A stretch of DNA of 64,000 nucleotides from Streptomyces pyxinae (GCF_024756275.1 NZ_JANUGQ010000019.1:62001-126000), one strand, 5' to 3'. Counted from the first letter of the stretch, positions 34,100 to 43,061 are shown. Notes: generated by a model not told the origin, from the sequence alone. Numbers and translations: made by a program.

Positions 34100-35401
34100 A
34101 TGACCTCGCATCCCGTCTCCCCGTCCGTCACGCCGTACGACGACATGACCCCGGTGACCCGCGCGGCCTACCGGGCCCGCTCGGCCGCCGCCGAGCTCGC
34201 GCCGCTCCCGCGCGCGGCGAAGGACGACGCGCTGCTGGCGATCGCGGACGCGCTGGAGGTCCGCACCCAGGAGATCGTCGCCGCCAACGCCGAGGACGTG
34301 GCCCGCGCCCGGGAGGCCGGCACCGCCGAGTCGATCGTGGACCGGCTGACCCTCACCCCCGAGCGGGTCCGGGCCATCGCGGCGGACGTCCGGCACGTGG
34401 CGGCGCTGCCCGACCCGGTGGGCGAGGTGGTGCGCGGCTCCACGCTGCCCAACGGCATCGATCTGCGTCAGGTCCGCGTCCCGCTCGGTGTCGTCGGGAT
34501 CATCTACGAGGCCCGGCCCAATGTGACCGTCGACGCGGCGGCGCTCTGCCTGAAGTCCGGCAACGCCGTGCTGCTGCGCGGCTCCTCCTCCGCCTACGCC
34601 TCCAACACCGCCCTGGTCCGGGTGGTCCGGGACGCGGTCGGCGGGTCCGGCCTGCCGGCCGACAGCGTCCAGCTGGTGCCGGGCGAGTCCCGCGACTCGG
34701 TACGTGAGCTGATGCGCGCCCGGGGCCTGGTCGACGTGCTGATCCCGCGCGGCGGCGCCTCGCTGATCCGCACCGTGGTGGAGGAGTCCACCGTGCCGGT
34801 CATCGAGACCGGCACCGGCAACTGCCATGTCTACGTGGACGCCGAGACCGACATCGACATGGCCGTGGAGATCCTGATCAACTCCAAGGCGCAGCGCCCC
34901 AGCGTCTGCAACGCCGCCGAGACCCTGCTCGTCCACCAGGACGTGGCCGCCGCCTTCCTGCCCCGGGCCCTGGACGCGCTGGCCGACGCCGGGGTGACCG
35001 TGCACGCCGACGAACGGACGCTGGCCCACGCCGGGGACACCCGCGCCACGGTGGTGCCGGCCACCACCGAGGACTGGGAGACCGAGTACCTCTCCTACGA
35101 CATCGCCGCCGCCGTGGTCGACTCGCTGGACGCAGCCGTGGCGCACATCCGGCTCTGGTCCTCCGGCCACACCGAGGCCATCGTCACCACCTCCCAGGCC
35201 GCCGCCCGCCGCTTCACCCGGTTGGTGGACTCCACGACGGTCGCCGTCAACGCCTCCACCCGCTTCACCGACGGCAGCCAGTTCGGCTTCGGCGCCGAGA
35301 TCGGCATCTCCACCCAGAAGCTCCACGCCCGTGGCCCCATGGGCCTGCCGGAGCTGACATCGACGAAGTACATCGTCACGGGCGACGGCAATATCCGTTA
35401 G
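34100..35401 (+). CDS. proA: Gamma-glutamyl phosphate reductase
   Basis: 433 residues, second proline-pathway enzyme, NADPH-dependent reduction of gamma-glutamyl phosphate. The catalytic Cys270 lies in KAQRPSVCNAAETLL. GVVGIIYEARPNVTVDAA and ETGTGNCHVYVD are typical, and the C-terminal DGSQFGFGAEIGISTQKLHA is complete. The ATG at 34100 is preferred: it is preceded by a TANNNT box at leaderless spacing. The ATG at 34145 would also keep the core. A repeat-rich intergenic region follows. Confidence 0.96.
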   Translation: MTSHPVSPSVTPYDDMTPVTRAAYRARSAAAELAPLPRAAKDDALLAIADALEVRTQEIVAANAEDVARAREAGTAESIVDRLTLTPERVRAIAADVRHVAALPDPVGEVVRGSTLPNGIDLRQVRVPLGVVGIIYEARPNVTVDAAALCLKSGNAVLLRGSSSAYASNTALVRVVRDAVGGSGLPADSVQLVPGESRDSVRELMRARGLVDVLIPRGGASLIRTVVEESTVPVIETGTGNCHVYVDAETDIDMAVEILINSKAQRPSVCNAAETLLVHQDVAAAFLPRALDALADAGVTVHADERTLAHAGDTRATVVPATTEDWETEYLSYDIAAAVVDSLDAAVAHIRLWSSGHTEAIVTTSQAAARRFTRLVDSTTVAVNASTRFTDGSQFGFGAEIGISTQKLHARGPMGLPELTSTKYIVTGDGNIR

Positions 35402-35830
35402 TTACCGCCCGTCGGGGTGAGTCACCGCCCGTCGGGGTGAGTCACCGCCCGTCGGGGTGCGGCTGGGCCGGGGGCGTGGGGGTTGCTGTCCGGTGGGTGG
35501 TGGGATCGTGGTGGGCCGGGACCAGGCGTCGTGCGTCGTGGGCGACCCCGGAGGGCACTGGCTCCGCAGGGCCGGGATCTGGTGCCGTGCGTCGTGGTGA
35601 GTCACTGCCCGTCGAGGCTGAGCTGGGCCGGGGGCGTGGGTGGTTGCTGTCCGGTGGGTGGTGGGATCGTGGTGGGCCGGGACCAGGCGCCGTGCGTCGT
35701 GGGTGCCCCATACGGCGCTGGTGCGGCGGGGGCGGGGCCGGGGGTGGGTGTCGTGCGTCGTGGGTACCTCCCGAGGGTGCGGGCACCGCAGGGCCGGGGC
35801 CGGGTGTCGTGCGTCGTGGGCATCGCCGGG
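35402..35830. repeat. Intergenic direct-repeat array after proA
   Basis: Three tandem 20-base copies of (g)tcaccgcccgtcggggtga (35402-35460) are followed by an ~80-base block (35462-35542) that recurs nearly perfectly at 35622-35703. Within and after these, gtgcgtcgtgg occurs five times (35531, 35587, 35692, 35753, 35809). Spacing is irregular and there are no unique spacers, so it is not a CRISPR. The rest of the gap to 35956 shows no gene. Confidence 0.85.
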
Positions 35831-35956
35831 AGCCAGGCGCCCGGTGCCGGGGATGCCTCGGGGTCGGGGGCAAGTCGGCCTGGGGGTAAGGCGGTACCGG
35901 GGTCGGGCGTGACCCGGAAGAAGGATTTCGCCCTGCCATAAACGGGGTTCCGGGGC

Positions 35957-35962
35957 TACTCT
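35957..35962 (+). promoter_or_regulatory. Leaderless-type -10 of the 188-residue membrane protein gene
   Basis: TACTCT ends 6 bases before the GTG at 35969, the spacing expected for a leaderless transcript. Confidence 0.5.
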
Positions 35963-35968
35963 GAACGG

Positions 35969-36535
35969 GTGCCGGACGACGTGGGGGGCAGGCCGTTCCC
36001 GGACGGCTGGGAGCCCGACGACGAGCGCGGAGGCGCGGACGATCCGTTCGCCTCCGTGGTGCTCGACGAGGACTTCGTACGAGCCGCCGAGATCCATGAA
36101 CCGACCGCCGTGGAGCGGCTGCTCGCGGCCGCCCAGGCCCGGGCGGACGCCGAGGCGGCCAGATCCGGCGGGCTCGGCCCGGCGGGCGACGAGGAGCCGT
36201 ACGACGACGAGTACGGGCGCGGGGGCCGCCGGGAGTACGACTGGGCGCTCCACGAGGCGGATGACCCCGACGACGAGGACGGTCCGTACGGGCCGCACGG
36301 CGGCGCCCTGCGGCCGTACCGTCCCAGCTCCCGCTGGCACCGCCCGGTCGCCTGGATCGTGGCGCTGGTGATGGGCGTCGGCATGGTCGCTCTCGCCTTC
36401 GCGGCGGTCTACCGGGGCGGGACGGCCTCCGGCGGGCAGGACGGCCGGACCCCCTCGCCCGCCACCACCAACACCGGCCGCCCCGGCGCCGAAGCCGACA
36501 CCCCCCGGGTCGCCGCCGTCCCCCACCCCGGCTGA
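35969..36535 (+). CDS. Single-pass membrane protein with SVV-DE-FVRAA motif
   Basis: 188 residues, unknown family. The acidic N-terminal cytoplasmic part contains FASVVLDEDFVRAAEIHE (about 27-44) and a short Ala/Arg helix. A disordered Asp/Glu/Gly/Tyr stretch follows, then one membrane helix (about 129-148, VAWIVALVMGVGMVALAFAA) and a short extracellular Pro/Thr tail. The next gene encodes a protein with the same N-terminal motif and topology. The GTG start is supported by the leaderless promoter spacing. Function unknown; location near wall-polymer and M48 protease genes suggests an envelope role. Confidence 0.75.
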   Translation: MPDDVGGRPFPDGWEPDDERGGADDPFASVVLDEDFVRAAEIHEPTAVERLLAAAQARADAEAARSGGLGPAGDEEPYDDEYGRGGRREYDWALHEADDPDDEDGPYGPHGGALRPYRPSSRWHRPVAWIVALVMGVGMVALAFAAVYRGGTASGGQDGRTPSPATTNTGRPGAEADTPRVAAVPHPG

Positions 36536-36574
36536 CCGGGGCACCGCCCGTCGGGGCGGAGCCGGGCCCCGGGA

Positions 36575-36611
36575 TCACCCGCCCGGGCGAAACCGGCCCT
36601 GGGGCGGGTGA
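36575..36611 (+). terminator. Hairpin between the paired membrane-protein genes
   Basis: 10-bp stem (36575-36584 with 36602-36611), 17-base loop, followed by cgttta. It is a plausible terminator or attenuator. Confidence 0.5.
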
Positions 36612-36647
36612 CGTTTATCCGGCACCGCCCGAACCCACCCTGAAGGT

Positions 36648-37730
36648 ATGGCAGGGAGTGTCGACCCGCCCGAGGGGACGCCCGGGGGCGAGGACGAGTA
36701 CCGGTCGGTCGTCTTCGACGAGTCCTTCGTCCGCGCTGCCCGCATCGAGGAGTTCTCGGCGCGGCAGCGCATGGAGGAGGCCGCACCGGCCGTCCGGAGC
36801 CGCCCGGCCCCCGAGCCCGGGCCGCCCCGGCGCGGGTACGGGGCGCTGCTGCTGGTACCGGCGGTCATGCTGGTATTCGCCGCCGTCGTCTTCGTCGGGG
36901 CCCGCCATCCGTACCCGGTGCCGGCCGAGCGGCGGGCCGAACCGCTGCGGACCCTGCTGGTGTCGCTGGCCCCGCGCGGACCGGTGCCGGGCGGCCGGGC
37001 CGAGGAGCTGTACGCGCGGAGCCCGGCCGCCCAGTTCCGCACCGGGGCGGCCGGGATTCCGCTGCCGCCGGGACGGCGCACCGCGCATTTCTCGGAGAAC
37101 CAGGTGATGGCCGCGCTGGCCACCGCCAAGGACTATCTGGTGCGCTCCTCCCTGGACATCGGGGTACTCCGGGGCGAGGCGCTCCGGCCCGTACGGCTGC
37201 TGCTCGATCCGGACCAGGCGGCCCAGTTCGACCGGAGCCTGGACGCCCCGGCGGACGACGGGCGGCACGCCCCGGCCGGCTGGCTGGTGCGCTTCGACCC
37301 CCGTGCGGTGACCCCGGTCGCCACCGCCCGGGTCCGGGGCACCCTGAGCGTCTCCGAGGTGTCGCCCGACCTGCTGGAGGTCGCGTCGGACCACACCTTC
37401 GCCTACGCCCTGCGCCCGGCCCGGAGCGCCCCCGGCCGGCCTGCGGCGGCGACCGCCTCGCTGTTCACCGTCCGGCGCGAGCTGCGCTTCCGCTTCGACC
37501 GGGAGGACCTCCGGATGCACCGGACGGAGCTCCTGGAGAGCCGGGCCCTGGCCGGCCCGCAGGACTGCGCGGCCGGGGCCGGCACCGGCGAGCTGCGCCC
37601 GCTGACGGCCGGCCGGACGGCCACCCGGCCGGACCCGGCGGCCGTCGCCACCGACCCGTACGAGATCGGCCGCCCGGTCACCCCGCTCTGCGGCACCCTC
37701 TCCCCGGCGGGAGAGCCGGAAGAGCGCTGA
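36648..37730 (+). CDS. Membrane-anchored hypothetical sharing SVV-DE-FVRAA motif
   Basis: 360 residues. The N-terminal cytoplasmic motif YRSVVFDESFVRAARIEE (about 18-35) parallels the preceding gene product. One membrane helix (about 65-85, YGALLLVPAVMLVFAAVVFVG) follows. The large extracellular part (about 90-360) includes HFSENQVMAALATAKDYLVRSSLD and a repeated strand/turn texture with two late cysteines that may form a disulfide. No known domain was recognised. The ATG at 36648 directly follows gaaggt, a closely spaced ribosome-binding site. It may act with its neighbour as a receptor or assembly factor of the envelope; this is speculation. Confidence 0.78.
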   Translation: MAGSVDPPEGTPGGEDEYRSVVFDESFVRAARIEEFSARQRMEEAAPAVRSRPAPEPGPPRRGYGALLLVPAVMLVFAAVVFVGARHPYPVPAERRAEPLRTLLVSLAPRGPVPGGRAEELYARSPAAQFRTGAAGIPLPPGRRTAHFSENQVMAALATAKDYLVRSSLDIGVLRGEALRPVRLLLDPDQAAQFDRSLDAPADDGRHAPAGWLVRFDPRAVTPVATARVRGTLSVSEVSPDLLEVASDHTFAYALRPARSAPGRPAAATASLFTVRRELRFRFDREDLRMHRTELLESRALAGPQDCAAGAGTGELRPLTAGRTATRPDPAAVATDPYEIGRPVTPLCGTLSPAGEPEER

Positions 37731-37891
37731 GGCGGGAGTGCGGGGGTGCCGAGAAACGCCGGGGAACGCCGGGGAACACCGAGAAGGAGCTCCAGGGAGC
37801 CCAGGGGCGCCGAGAAGGAGCCCCAAGGGCCCAGGGGGGCGCCGGAGAGGGCCGCGGGCCCCGGGCCCGCTCAGCCTCGTCCCGGGCCCGC

Positions 37892-39001
37892 TCAGGCCTC
37901 GCCCCGGTCCTCCGTCCCGCCGGTGCCACCGCGCTCGCCGCCGCCGTTACCACCGCTGCCGCCGGTGCCGCCGCTCCCGCCGTTGCCCGTGAAGCGGTCG
38001 CGCAGCTTGCCGCCCAGGTCGCCCGCGCCGCCCGCCAGGTCCCCGACCAGCTTCATCAGCGGGTCCTTGCTGGTGCGCACCGAGTCGGCGTAGTGCGCGG
38101 CCGACTCGCGGAAGGAGTCGCTGACGGAGGTGTCCTTGTCCTCCGAGCGGCGCGGATAGTGGCCGTCCATGATCCGCTGGTGGTCGCGGCTCTCCGCCCA
38201 CTTCTTCAGCTCGGCCGCCCGGACGGTGGTGAACGGGTGCGAACGCGGCAGCACGTTCAAGATCTTCAGCACCGAGTCGCGCAGGTCGCCGCCCGACTCG
38301 TACTCCTCGGCCTGGGCCAGGAAGGCGTCCACGTTCATCTCGTGCAGGTGGTTGCCGCCCGCGATCTTCATCAGCCCTCGCATGGAGGCGCGGAGATCCT
38401 GCCCCACCAGCAGCCCCGCCCGGTCCGCCGACAGCTCGGACTTGCGGAACCACTCGCGCAGCGCCGTGACGATCGCCATGATCGCGACATTGCCCAGCGG
38501 TATCCAGGCCACCTTGACCGCGAGGCCGGTGAGGAAGAGCAGCACCGTGCGGTAGACGGAGTGACCCGAGAGGGCGTGGCCCACCTCGTGGCCCACCACC
38601 GCCCGCATCTCCTCCTCGTCCAGCAGCTCCACCAGACCGGTGGTGACCACGATGATCGGCTCGTCGAGCCCGATGCACATGGCGTTGGGCTTCGGGTCCT
38701 GGGTGACGTACATCGCCGGGACCCGCTCCAGGTCGAGGATGTAGCAGGCGTCCCGGAGCATGGCGTGGAGGTGGGCGAACTGGGCGTCGCTCACCCGCAC
38801 GGAGTCGGAGAGGAAGAGCAGCCGGAGACTGCGCTCGGGCAGCAGCCCGCTCAGCGCCTTGAAGACGGTGTCGAAACCGCTCAGCCGGCGCAGGGCGACC
38901 AGCGCCGAGCGGTCGGCGGGATGCTCGTACGCCCGTGAGGAGATGCCGGGAAAGCGCCTGCGCTGCCTGCCCGGCACGCTCTCCTTGCTGATGTCGGTCA
39001 T
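37892..39001 (-). CDS. M48-family zinc metallopeptidase
   Basis: 369 residues. The zinc motif HEVGHALSGH gives His138, Glu139 and His142, with a likely third ligand Glu189 in KSELSADRAG, as in HtpX/M48B proteases. Two hydrophobic segments (about 152-185) flank the active site and probably anchor it in the membrane. The C-terminal ~35 residues are Gly-rich repeats (GNGGSGGTGG). It may take part in membrane-protein quality control. The ATG at 39001 is preceded by GGGGC. It is convergent with the upstream gene and divergent from the small membrane protein at 39246. Confidence 0.88.
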   Translation of the reverse strand: MTDISKESVPGRQRRRFPGISSRAYEHPADRSALVALRRLSGFDTVFKALSGLLPERSLRLLFLSDSVRVSDAQFAHLHAMLRDACYILDLERVPAMYVTQDPKPNAMCIGLDEPIIVVTTGLVELLDEEEMRAVVGHEVGHALSGHSVYRTVLLFLTGLAVKVAWIPLGNVAIMAIVTALREWFRKSELSADRAGLLVGQDLRASMRGLMKIAGGNHLHEMNVDAFLAQAEEYESGGDLRDSVLKILNVLPRSHPFTTVRAAELKKWAESRDHQRIMDGHYPRRSEDKDTSVSDSFRESAAHYADSVRTSKDPLMKLVGDLAGGAGDLGGKLRDRFTGNGGSGGTGGSGGNGGGERGGTGGTEDRGEA

Positions 39002-39245
39002 GGATGCCCCCTGTTTCTACGAGACTGTTTCTACGAGACGTTGTGCGAGACGTGCTGCGAGATGGGTCTCGTCCCCCTGCCGGATCACAGAGTATGCGGT
39101 CGGGCTACGGTGGACGGGGCCTGTGGACAACCAGCTGTGGAAAACCACGCGGGCCGCGCGGGAGACGGAGCACTCGCCCCCCGCCGGGCTCCGCACCACC
39201 GCCGTCCCGCCGCCCCGCCCCGCCGTACCGAGGAGTGCAAACGCC

Positions 39246-39383
39246 ATGCCCGACACCGCCATGCTGCTCGCCGCCGCCTCCGGGCAGCAGGGGCCCGGCA
39301 ACGTCCTCCGGATCGTCCTGGTCGTCTCGGTCGTCGGAGCCGCCCTGCTCGCCTGGTTCCTGCTGCGCGGCTACCGGAACTGA
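39246..39383 (+). CDS. Tiny single-pass membrane protein
   Basis: 45 residues: a short N-terminus, one hydrophobic helix (about 25-42, VLRIVLVVSVVGAALLAWFL) and a basic end RGYRN. GAGGAG lies 10 bases before the ATG. The topology (basic residues after the helix) predicts an inside C-terminus. Function unknown. Confidence 0.6.
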   Translation: MPDTAMLLAAASGQQGPGNVLRIVLVVSVVGAALLAWFLLRGYRN

Positions 39384-39543
39384 CCCCCGGCCGCCGGCGG
39401 TCCGGGGCCGGCGGGCAGAGCCCCGGATCGCCCGGTGGCACGGACGCCCGAGTCGGCGTGAGCGGGTGCGGACCGCCCGCATACGATGTTCGCGCAGTCT
39501 CCGAAGTCTCCGCTCCCACTCCGATGGATAGGTCCTGCTGAAG

Positions 39544-39708
39544 ATGAGCATCCCCGCCAGCGCCGCCGCCGGTCTCGTCACGCTCGCCGAGGGCGCCGAG
39601 CACGGTGGCAACCACGCCAGCCTCAACCCGTACTTCGTCGGCGGTGGCGCCTTCGTCGTGCTGCTTCTGCTGCTCCTGGTCACCACCCGCTTCAACCGCG
39701 ACCGCTGA
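39544..39708 (+). CDS. Tiny single-pass membrane protein upstream of nadD
   Basis: 54 residues with a mildly acidic N-terminus (TLAEGAEHGGNHASLNPYF), one hydrophobic helix (about 32-47, GGGAFVVLLLLLLVTT) and a basic tail RFNRDR. It lies 86 bases before nadD. No family is known to me; it could be a leader or helper of an envelope complex. Confidence 0.65.
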   Translation: MSIPASAAAGLVTLAEGAEHGGNHASLNPYFVGGGAFVVLLLLLLVTTRFNRDR

Positions 39709-39793
39709 GCCACCGGACCCGCCGGGGCCCGGAGCCGTCCGGCCGGCCACCGGCGGGACGCGGCGGCCCGGTGTGCCATTAGGCTCTGCACGC

Positions 39794-40414
39794 ATGGGAG
39801 AGCAGGCAGTGCCCACCGGATCCGGCAAGCGCCGGCTCGGGGTGATGGGCGGGACGTTCGATCCGATCCACCATGGACACCTGGTGGCCGCCAGTGAGGT
39901 GGCCGCCTTGTTCCATCTGGACGAGGTGGTGTTCGTACCGACCGGGCAGCCGTGGCAGAAGAGCCACAAGCAGGTCACCCCGGCCGAGGACCGCTATCTG
40001 ATGACGGTCATCGCGACCGCGTCCAACCCGCAGTTCTCGGTCAGCCGGATCGACATCGACCGGCAGGGGCCGACGTACACCATCGACACCCTCCGGGAAC
40101 TGGCCGCCCTCAACAAGGACACGGACCTCTTCTTCATCACCGGGGCGGACGCGCTCTCCCAGATCATGCCGGGCTGGCGGAACGCCGAGGAGCTGTTCTC
40201 GCTGGCCCACTTCATCGGTGTCACCCGCCCCGGCCACGACCTGTCGGACGACGGACTGCCCAAGGGCGGGGTCTCCCTGGTCGAGGTCCCGGCGCTGGCC
40301 ATCTCGTCCACGGACTGCCGGGCCCGGGTGGCCCAGGGCGACCCGGTCTGGTACCTGGTCCCCGACGGCGTGGTCCGCTACATCGACAAGCGCCAGTTGT
40401 ACCGGGGCGAGTGA
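39794..40414 (+). CDS. nadD: Nicotinate-nucleotide adenylyltransferase
   Basis: 206 residues, NaMN + ATP to deamido-NAD. The nucleotidyltransferase motif GGTFDPIHHGHL (about 19-30) and the C-terminal ISSTDCRAR segment are both present. An in-frame open region extends upstream, but the ATG at 39794 begins just before the core, and a TAGGCT -10-like box ends 9 bases upstream, suggesting a very short leader. It is followed after 19 bases by the LCP-type gene. Confidence 0.95.
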   Translation: MGEQAVPTGSGKRRLGVMGGTFDPIHHGHLVAASEVAALFHLDEVVFVPTGQPWQKSHKQVTPAEDRYLMTVIATASNPQFSVSRIDIDRQGPTYTIDTLRELAALNKDTDLFFITGADALSQIMPGWRNAEELFSLAHFIGVTRPGHDLSDDGLPKGGVSLVEVPALAISSTDCRARVAQGDPVWYLVPDGVVRYIDKRQLYRGE

Positions 40415-40433
40415 GCCACGGAGAGGGGCACCG

Positions 40434-42401
40434 GTGAACGACCAGCAGAATCCGTACGGTTCCTATGACCCGTACGACCCGTACCAGCAGCAGCCGGTGA
40501 TCGTCGGCTACGACGCGTACGGCCGACCGGTGTACCAGCACCCCCAGCAGCCGCAGCAGACCCAGGCGCCCCAGCAGGCCCAGCAGGCCCAGCACCCCCA
40601 GCAGGCCCAGCAGCCGACGGAGTACGACTCCTACCCGGCCCAGCCGCAGGTCCCGCGCCGGCACGGGCACACCGGGCAGCACACCGGCTACCCGGGCTAC
40701 CAGGAGGAGTACCCGTACGACCCCTACGGCGGGGCGGAGGCCCAGCGGCAGGGCGGCGCCCAGGAGCAGGGCGGCCGGCAGCAGGGATACGCGGACCACG
40801 AGCCGTATCAGGCGCAGCGGGCCGCCCACCGGGCGTACGGAACCGGGGAGGCCCAGCGCCGGCAGGTCGGCGGCTACGGCCAGGACCCCGGCCACGACCA
40901 CGGCCAGGGGTACGAGCACGGGTACCAGGACCCCGGCGACCGTCCCGGCGCCCAGGGACACCGGCGGGAGCCGGAGCAGGAGTGGGAGCACGAGCAGAGG
41001 CAGGAACGGCCGGAGGGGCAGGGACGGCGCGGGCGGCGGGGCCGTCCGGCCGCCGTGCCCCGGCCCCGGTCCGGGGACGAGAGGCCGGGCGGCCCGGGGG
41101 CCGGCGAGCCCGGCGAGACCCGTGAGGCCCAGGGGGAGGACCCGGAGTACCGGACCGAGCAGTTCTCCTTCATCGAGGAGCCGGACGACGGCTCCGAGGA
41201 CGTCATCGACTGGCTCAAGTTCACCGAGAGCCGCTCCGAGCGCCGCGAGGAGGCCAAGCGGCGCGGCCGGAACCGGGTCGTGGTGCTCGCCGTCGCCCTG
41301 GCGCTGGCCCTGATCGGCGGCGCCGGCTGGCTCTGGGCGGCCGGTCTGCTGCCCGGCTCCGACTCCGGTACGGGGAGCGGCGCGGCCACCGCGACCGGGC
41401 CCCAGCAGCGCAGCGTGATCGTGCTGCACCTGCACAACACCAAGGGCGACGCCACCTCCACGGCGCTGCTGGTCGACAACGCCACCACCAAGCGGGGCAC
41501 CACCCTGCTGCTGCCCAACGCGCTGGCGGTCGCGGACGACGACGGCAGCACCACCACGCTCGGCAAGTCGGTGGACGACGACGGCTCCTCGGGCACCCGG
41601 GAGGCGATCGGCGATCTGCTCGGCACCCGGATCTCCGGCACCTGGCGGCTGGACACGCCCTACCTGGAGAACCTGGTCGAGCTGGTCGGCGGCATCGAGC
41701 TCACCACCGACACCGAGGTGCCCGGCGCCAAGAAGGGCGAGGCCCCGCTGGTGCCCCGGGGCGAGGACCAGACGCTCTCCGGGCGGATGGCCGTCGCGTA
41801 CGCCACCTACCGGGCGCCCGGCGAGGGCGAGGACAAGCAGCTCCAGCGGTTCGGCCAGGTGATGTACGGGGTGCTGCGCAAGGTCTCGGACGACCCGAAG
41901 AACGCCACGGTCACCGTCGAGTCGCTGGCCCAGATCCTGGACCCCTCGCTGCCCGAGAAGGACCTCGGCGCCTCGCTCGCCAAGCTGGCCGCCCACGCCA
42001 AGCTCGGGGACTACAAGACCGATGTGCTGCCCGTCCGGGCGGACGGCTCGCTCTCCGACGAGGCCGGCCGGAGCGTGGTCAAGGACGTCCTGGGCGGCTC
42101 GGTCAGCGCGCCCGAGCAGGGCTCCGCCGTCCGGGTCGGGGTCAAGAACGCCACCGGGACCAAGGACGCCACCCAGGACGCCCGGGTCGTGCTGGTCAAC
42201 GGCGGTTACGCGTTCGTGGACGGCGGAACCGCCGATCCGGCCTCCACCTCCCGGGTGGTCTACGGCGACGCGGCGCAGAAGGCGCGGGCCGAGGAGGTGG
42301 CCAAGACCCTGGGGCTGCCGGCGGAGACGGTGACCAAGGGCACGGCGGCGGCCAACGCGGACGTCACGGTCATCCTGGGCAAGGACTTCAGGAAGGGATG
42401 A
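40434..42401 (+). CDS. Divergent LytR-CpsA-Psr protein with LytR_C domain
   Basis: 655 residues. Residues 1-280 are a low-complexity Gln/Tyr/Gly/Glu-rich cytoplasmic region, including a QQ/QA repeat run near 40-65. A membrane helix (about 283-305) follows, then an LCP-like domain (about 320-520) and a LytR_C domain (about 560-655, SAVRVGVKNATGTKD). The LCP region keeps the YRAPGEGEDKQLQRFGQVM segment, but the usual PRD position reads LLLPNALAV, so the canonical Arg-Asp pair is missing. The position after nadD matches S. coelicolor SCO2578 (PdtA, reported as a wall-polymer transferase); this is from memory. It likely ligates the polymers made by the two loci upstream. The GTG follows GAGAGGGG. 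Confidence 0.82.
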   Translation: MNDQQNPYGSYDPYDPYQQQPVIVGYDAYGRPVYQHPQQPQQTQAPQQAQQAQHPQQAQQPTEYDSYPAQPQVPRRHGHTGQHTGYPGYQEEYPYDPYGGAEAQRQGGAQEQGGRQQGYADHEPYQAQRAAHRAYGTGEAQRRQVGGYGQDPGHDHGQGYEHGYQDPGDRPGAQGHRREPEQEWEHEQRQERPEGQGRRGRRGRPAAVPRPRSGDERPGGPGAGEPGETREAQGEDPEYRTEQFSFIEEPDDGSEDVIDWLKFTESRSERREEAKRRGRNRVVVLAVALALALIGGAGWLWAAGLLPGSDSGTGSGAATATGPQQRSVIVLHLHNTKGDATSTALLVDNATTKRGTTLLLPNALAVADDDGSTTTLGKSVDDDGSSGTREAIGDLLGTRISGTWRLDTPYLENLVELVGGIELTTDTEVPGAKKGEAPLVPRGEDQTLSGRMAVAYATYRAPGEGEDKQLQRFGQVMYGVLRKVSDDPKNATVTVESLAQILDPSLPEKDLGASLAKLAAHAKLGDYKTDVLPVRADGSLSDEAGRSVVKDVLGGSVSAPEQGSAVRVGVKNATGTKDATQDARVVLVNGGYAFVDGGTADPASTSRVVYGDAAQKARAEEVAKTLGLPAETVTKGTAAANADVTVILGKDFRKG

Positions 42402-42430
42402 GAGACAAGGCCCAAGATTCTCCGGAAACG

Positions 42431-42471
42431 GGGCCCGGTCCGGCGCGGTGTGCGCGGGGCCGGGCCCGGCC
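42431..42471 (+). terminator. Candidate terminator after the LCP gene
   Basis: GC-rich imperfect hairpin built from cccggtccggcgcg and cgcggggccggg arms, 30 bases after the stop codon. Confidence 0.4.
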
Positions 42472-42546
42472 CGTATTCGTTTGCGGGGCTGTCGGCGGCA
42501 CGTGAGACCCTTGGAGGGTTCCCCGACAGCCGACGAAAGCCTGCTT

Positions 42547-43029
42547 GTGACCGCCACAGACCGTTCCATCGAGCTCGTGACCGCCGCCGCCCAGGCGGCC
42601 GCCGACCGGCTCGCGCACGACATCATCGCCTACGACGTCAGCGATGTGCTCTCCATCACGGACGCCTTCCTGCTCGCCTCCGCCCCCAACGACCGCCAGG
42701 TCAAGTCGATCGTCGACGAGATCGAGGAGCGGCTCAACAAGGAGCTGGGCGCCAAGCCGGTCCGCCGCGAGGGCGACCGGGACGCCCGCTGGGTCCTGCT
42801 GGACTACGTGGACATCGTCATCCATGTCCAGCACAGCGAGGAGCGGGTCTTCTACGCCCTGGAGCGGCTCTGGAAGGACTGCCCGGAGCTGCCGCTGCCC
42901 GAGGACGCGCGGCTGACCCGGGGCAAGGCCGAGGAGCACGCCCGTCTCGTGGGCCTGGACGGCACCGACGGCCCCACCGACCCCACGGGACCGACCGCCC
43001 CCGCCGGCCCGGACGGTGATCTCCGCTGA
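42547..43029 (+). CDS. rsfS: Ribosome silencing factor RsfS
   Basis: 160 residues. The RsfS/DUF143 domain contains DVLSITDAFLLASAPNDRQV, GDRDARWVLLDYVDIVIHV and FYALERLWKDCP. It binds L14 and blocks subunit joining under nutrient limitation. A Gly/Thr/Pro/Asp repeat tail (DGPTDPTGPTAPAGP) follows. GTG 42547 is chosen at the start of the domain; the ribosome-binding site is weak (GAAAG). It overlaps or abuts the histidine phosphatase gene. Confidence 0.94.
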   Translation: MTATDRSIELVTAAAQAAADRLAHDIIAYDVSDVLSITDAFLLASAPNDRQVKSIVDEIEERLNKELGAKPVRREGDRDARWVLLDYVDIVIHVQHSEERVFYALERLWKDCPELPLPEDARLTRGKAEEHARLVGLDGTDGPTDPTGPTAPAGPDGDLR

Positions 43030-43061
43030 ACGGTTCGAAGAGTGGCAGGGGCCGCCGGATC

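Noticed and set aside
35402..35830. CRISPR array
   Set aside because: Repeats are irregularly spaced, some directly adjacent, spacers are themselves repeated, and no cas genes are nearby.
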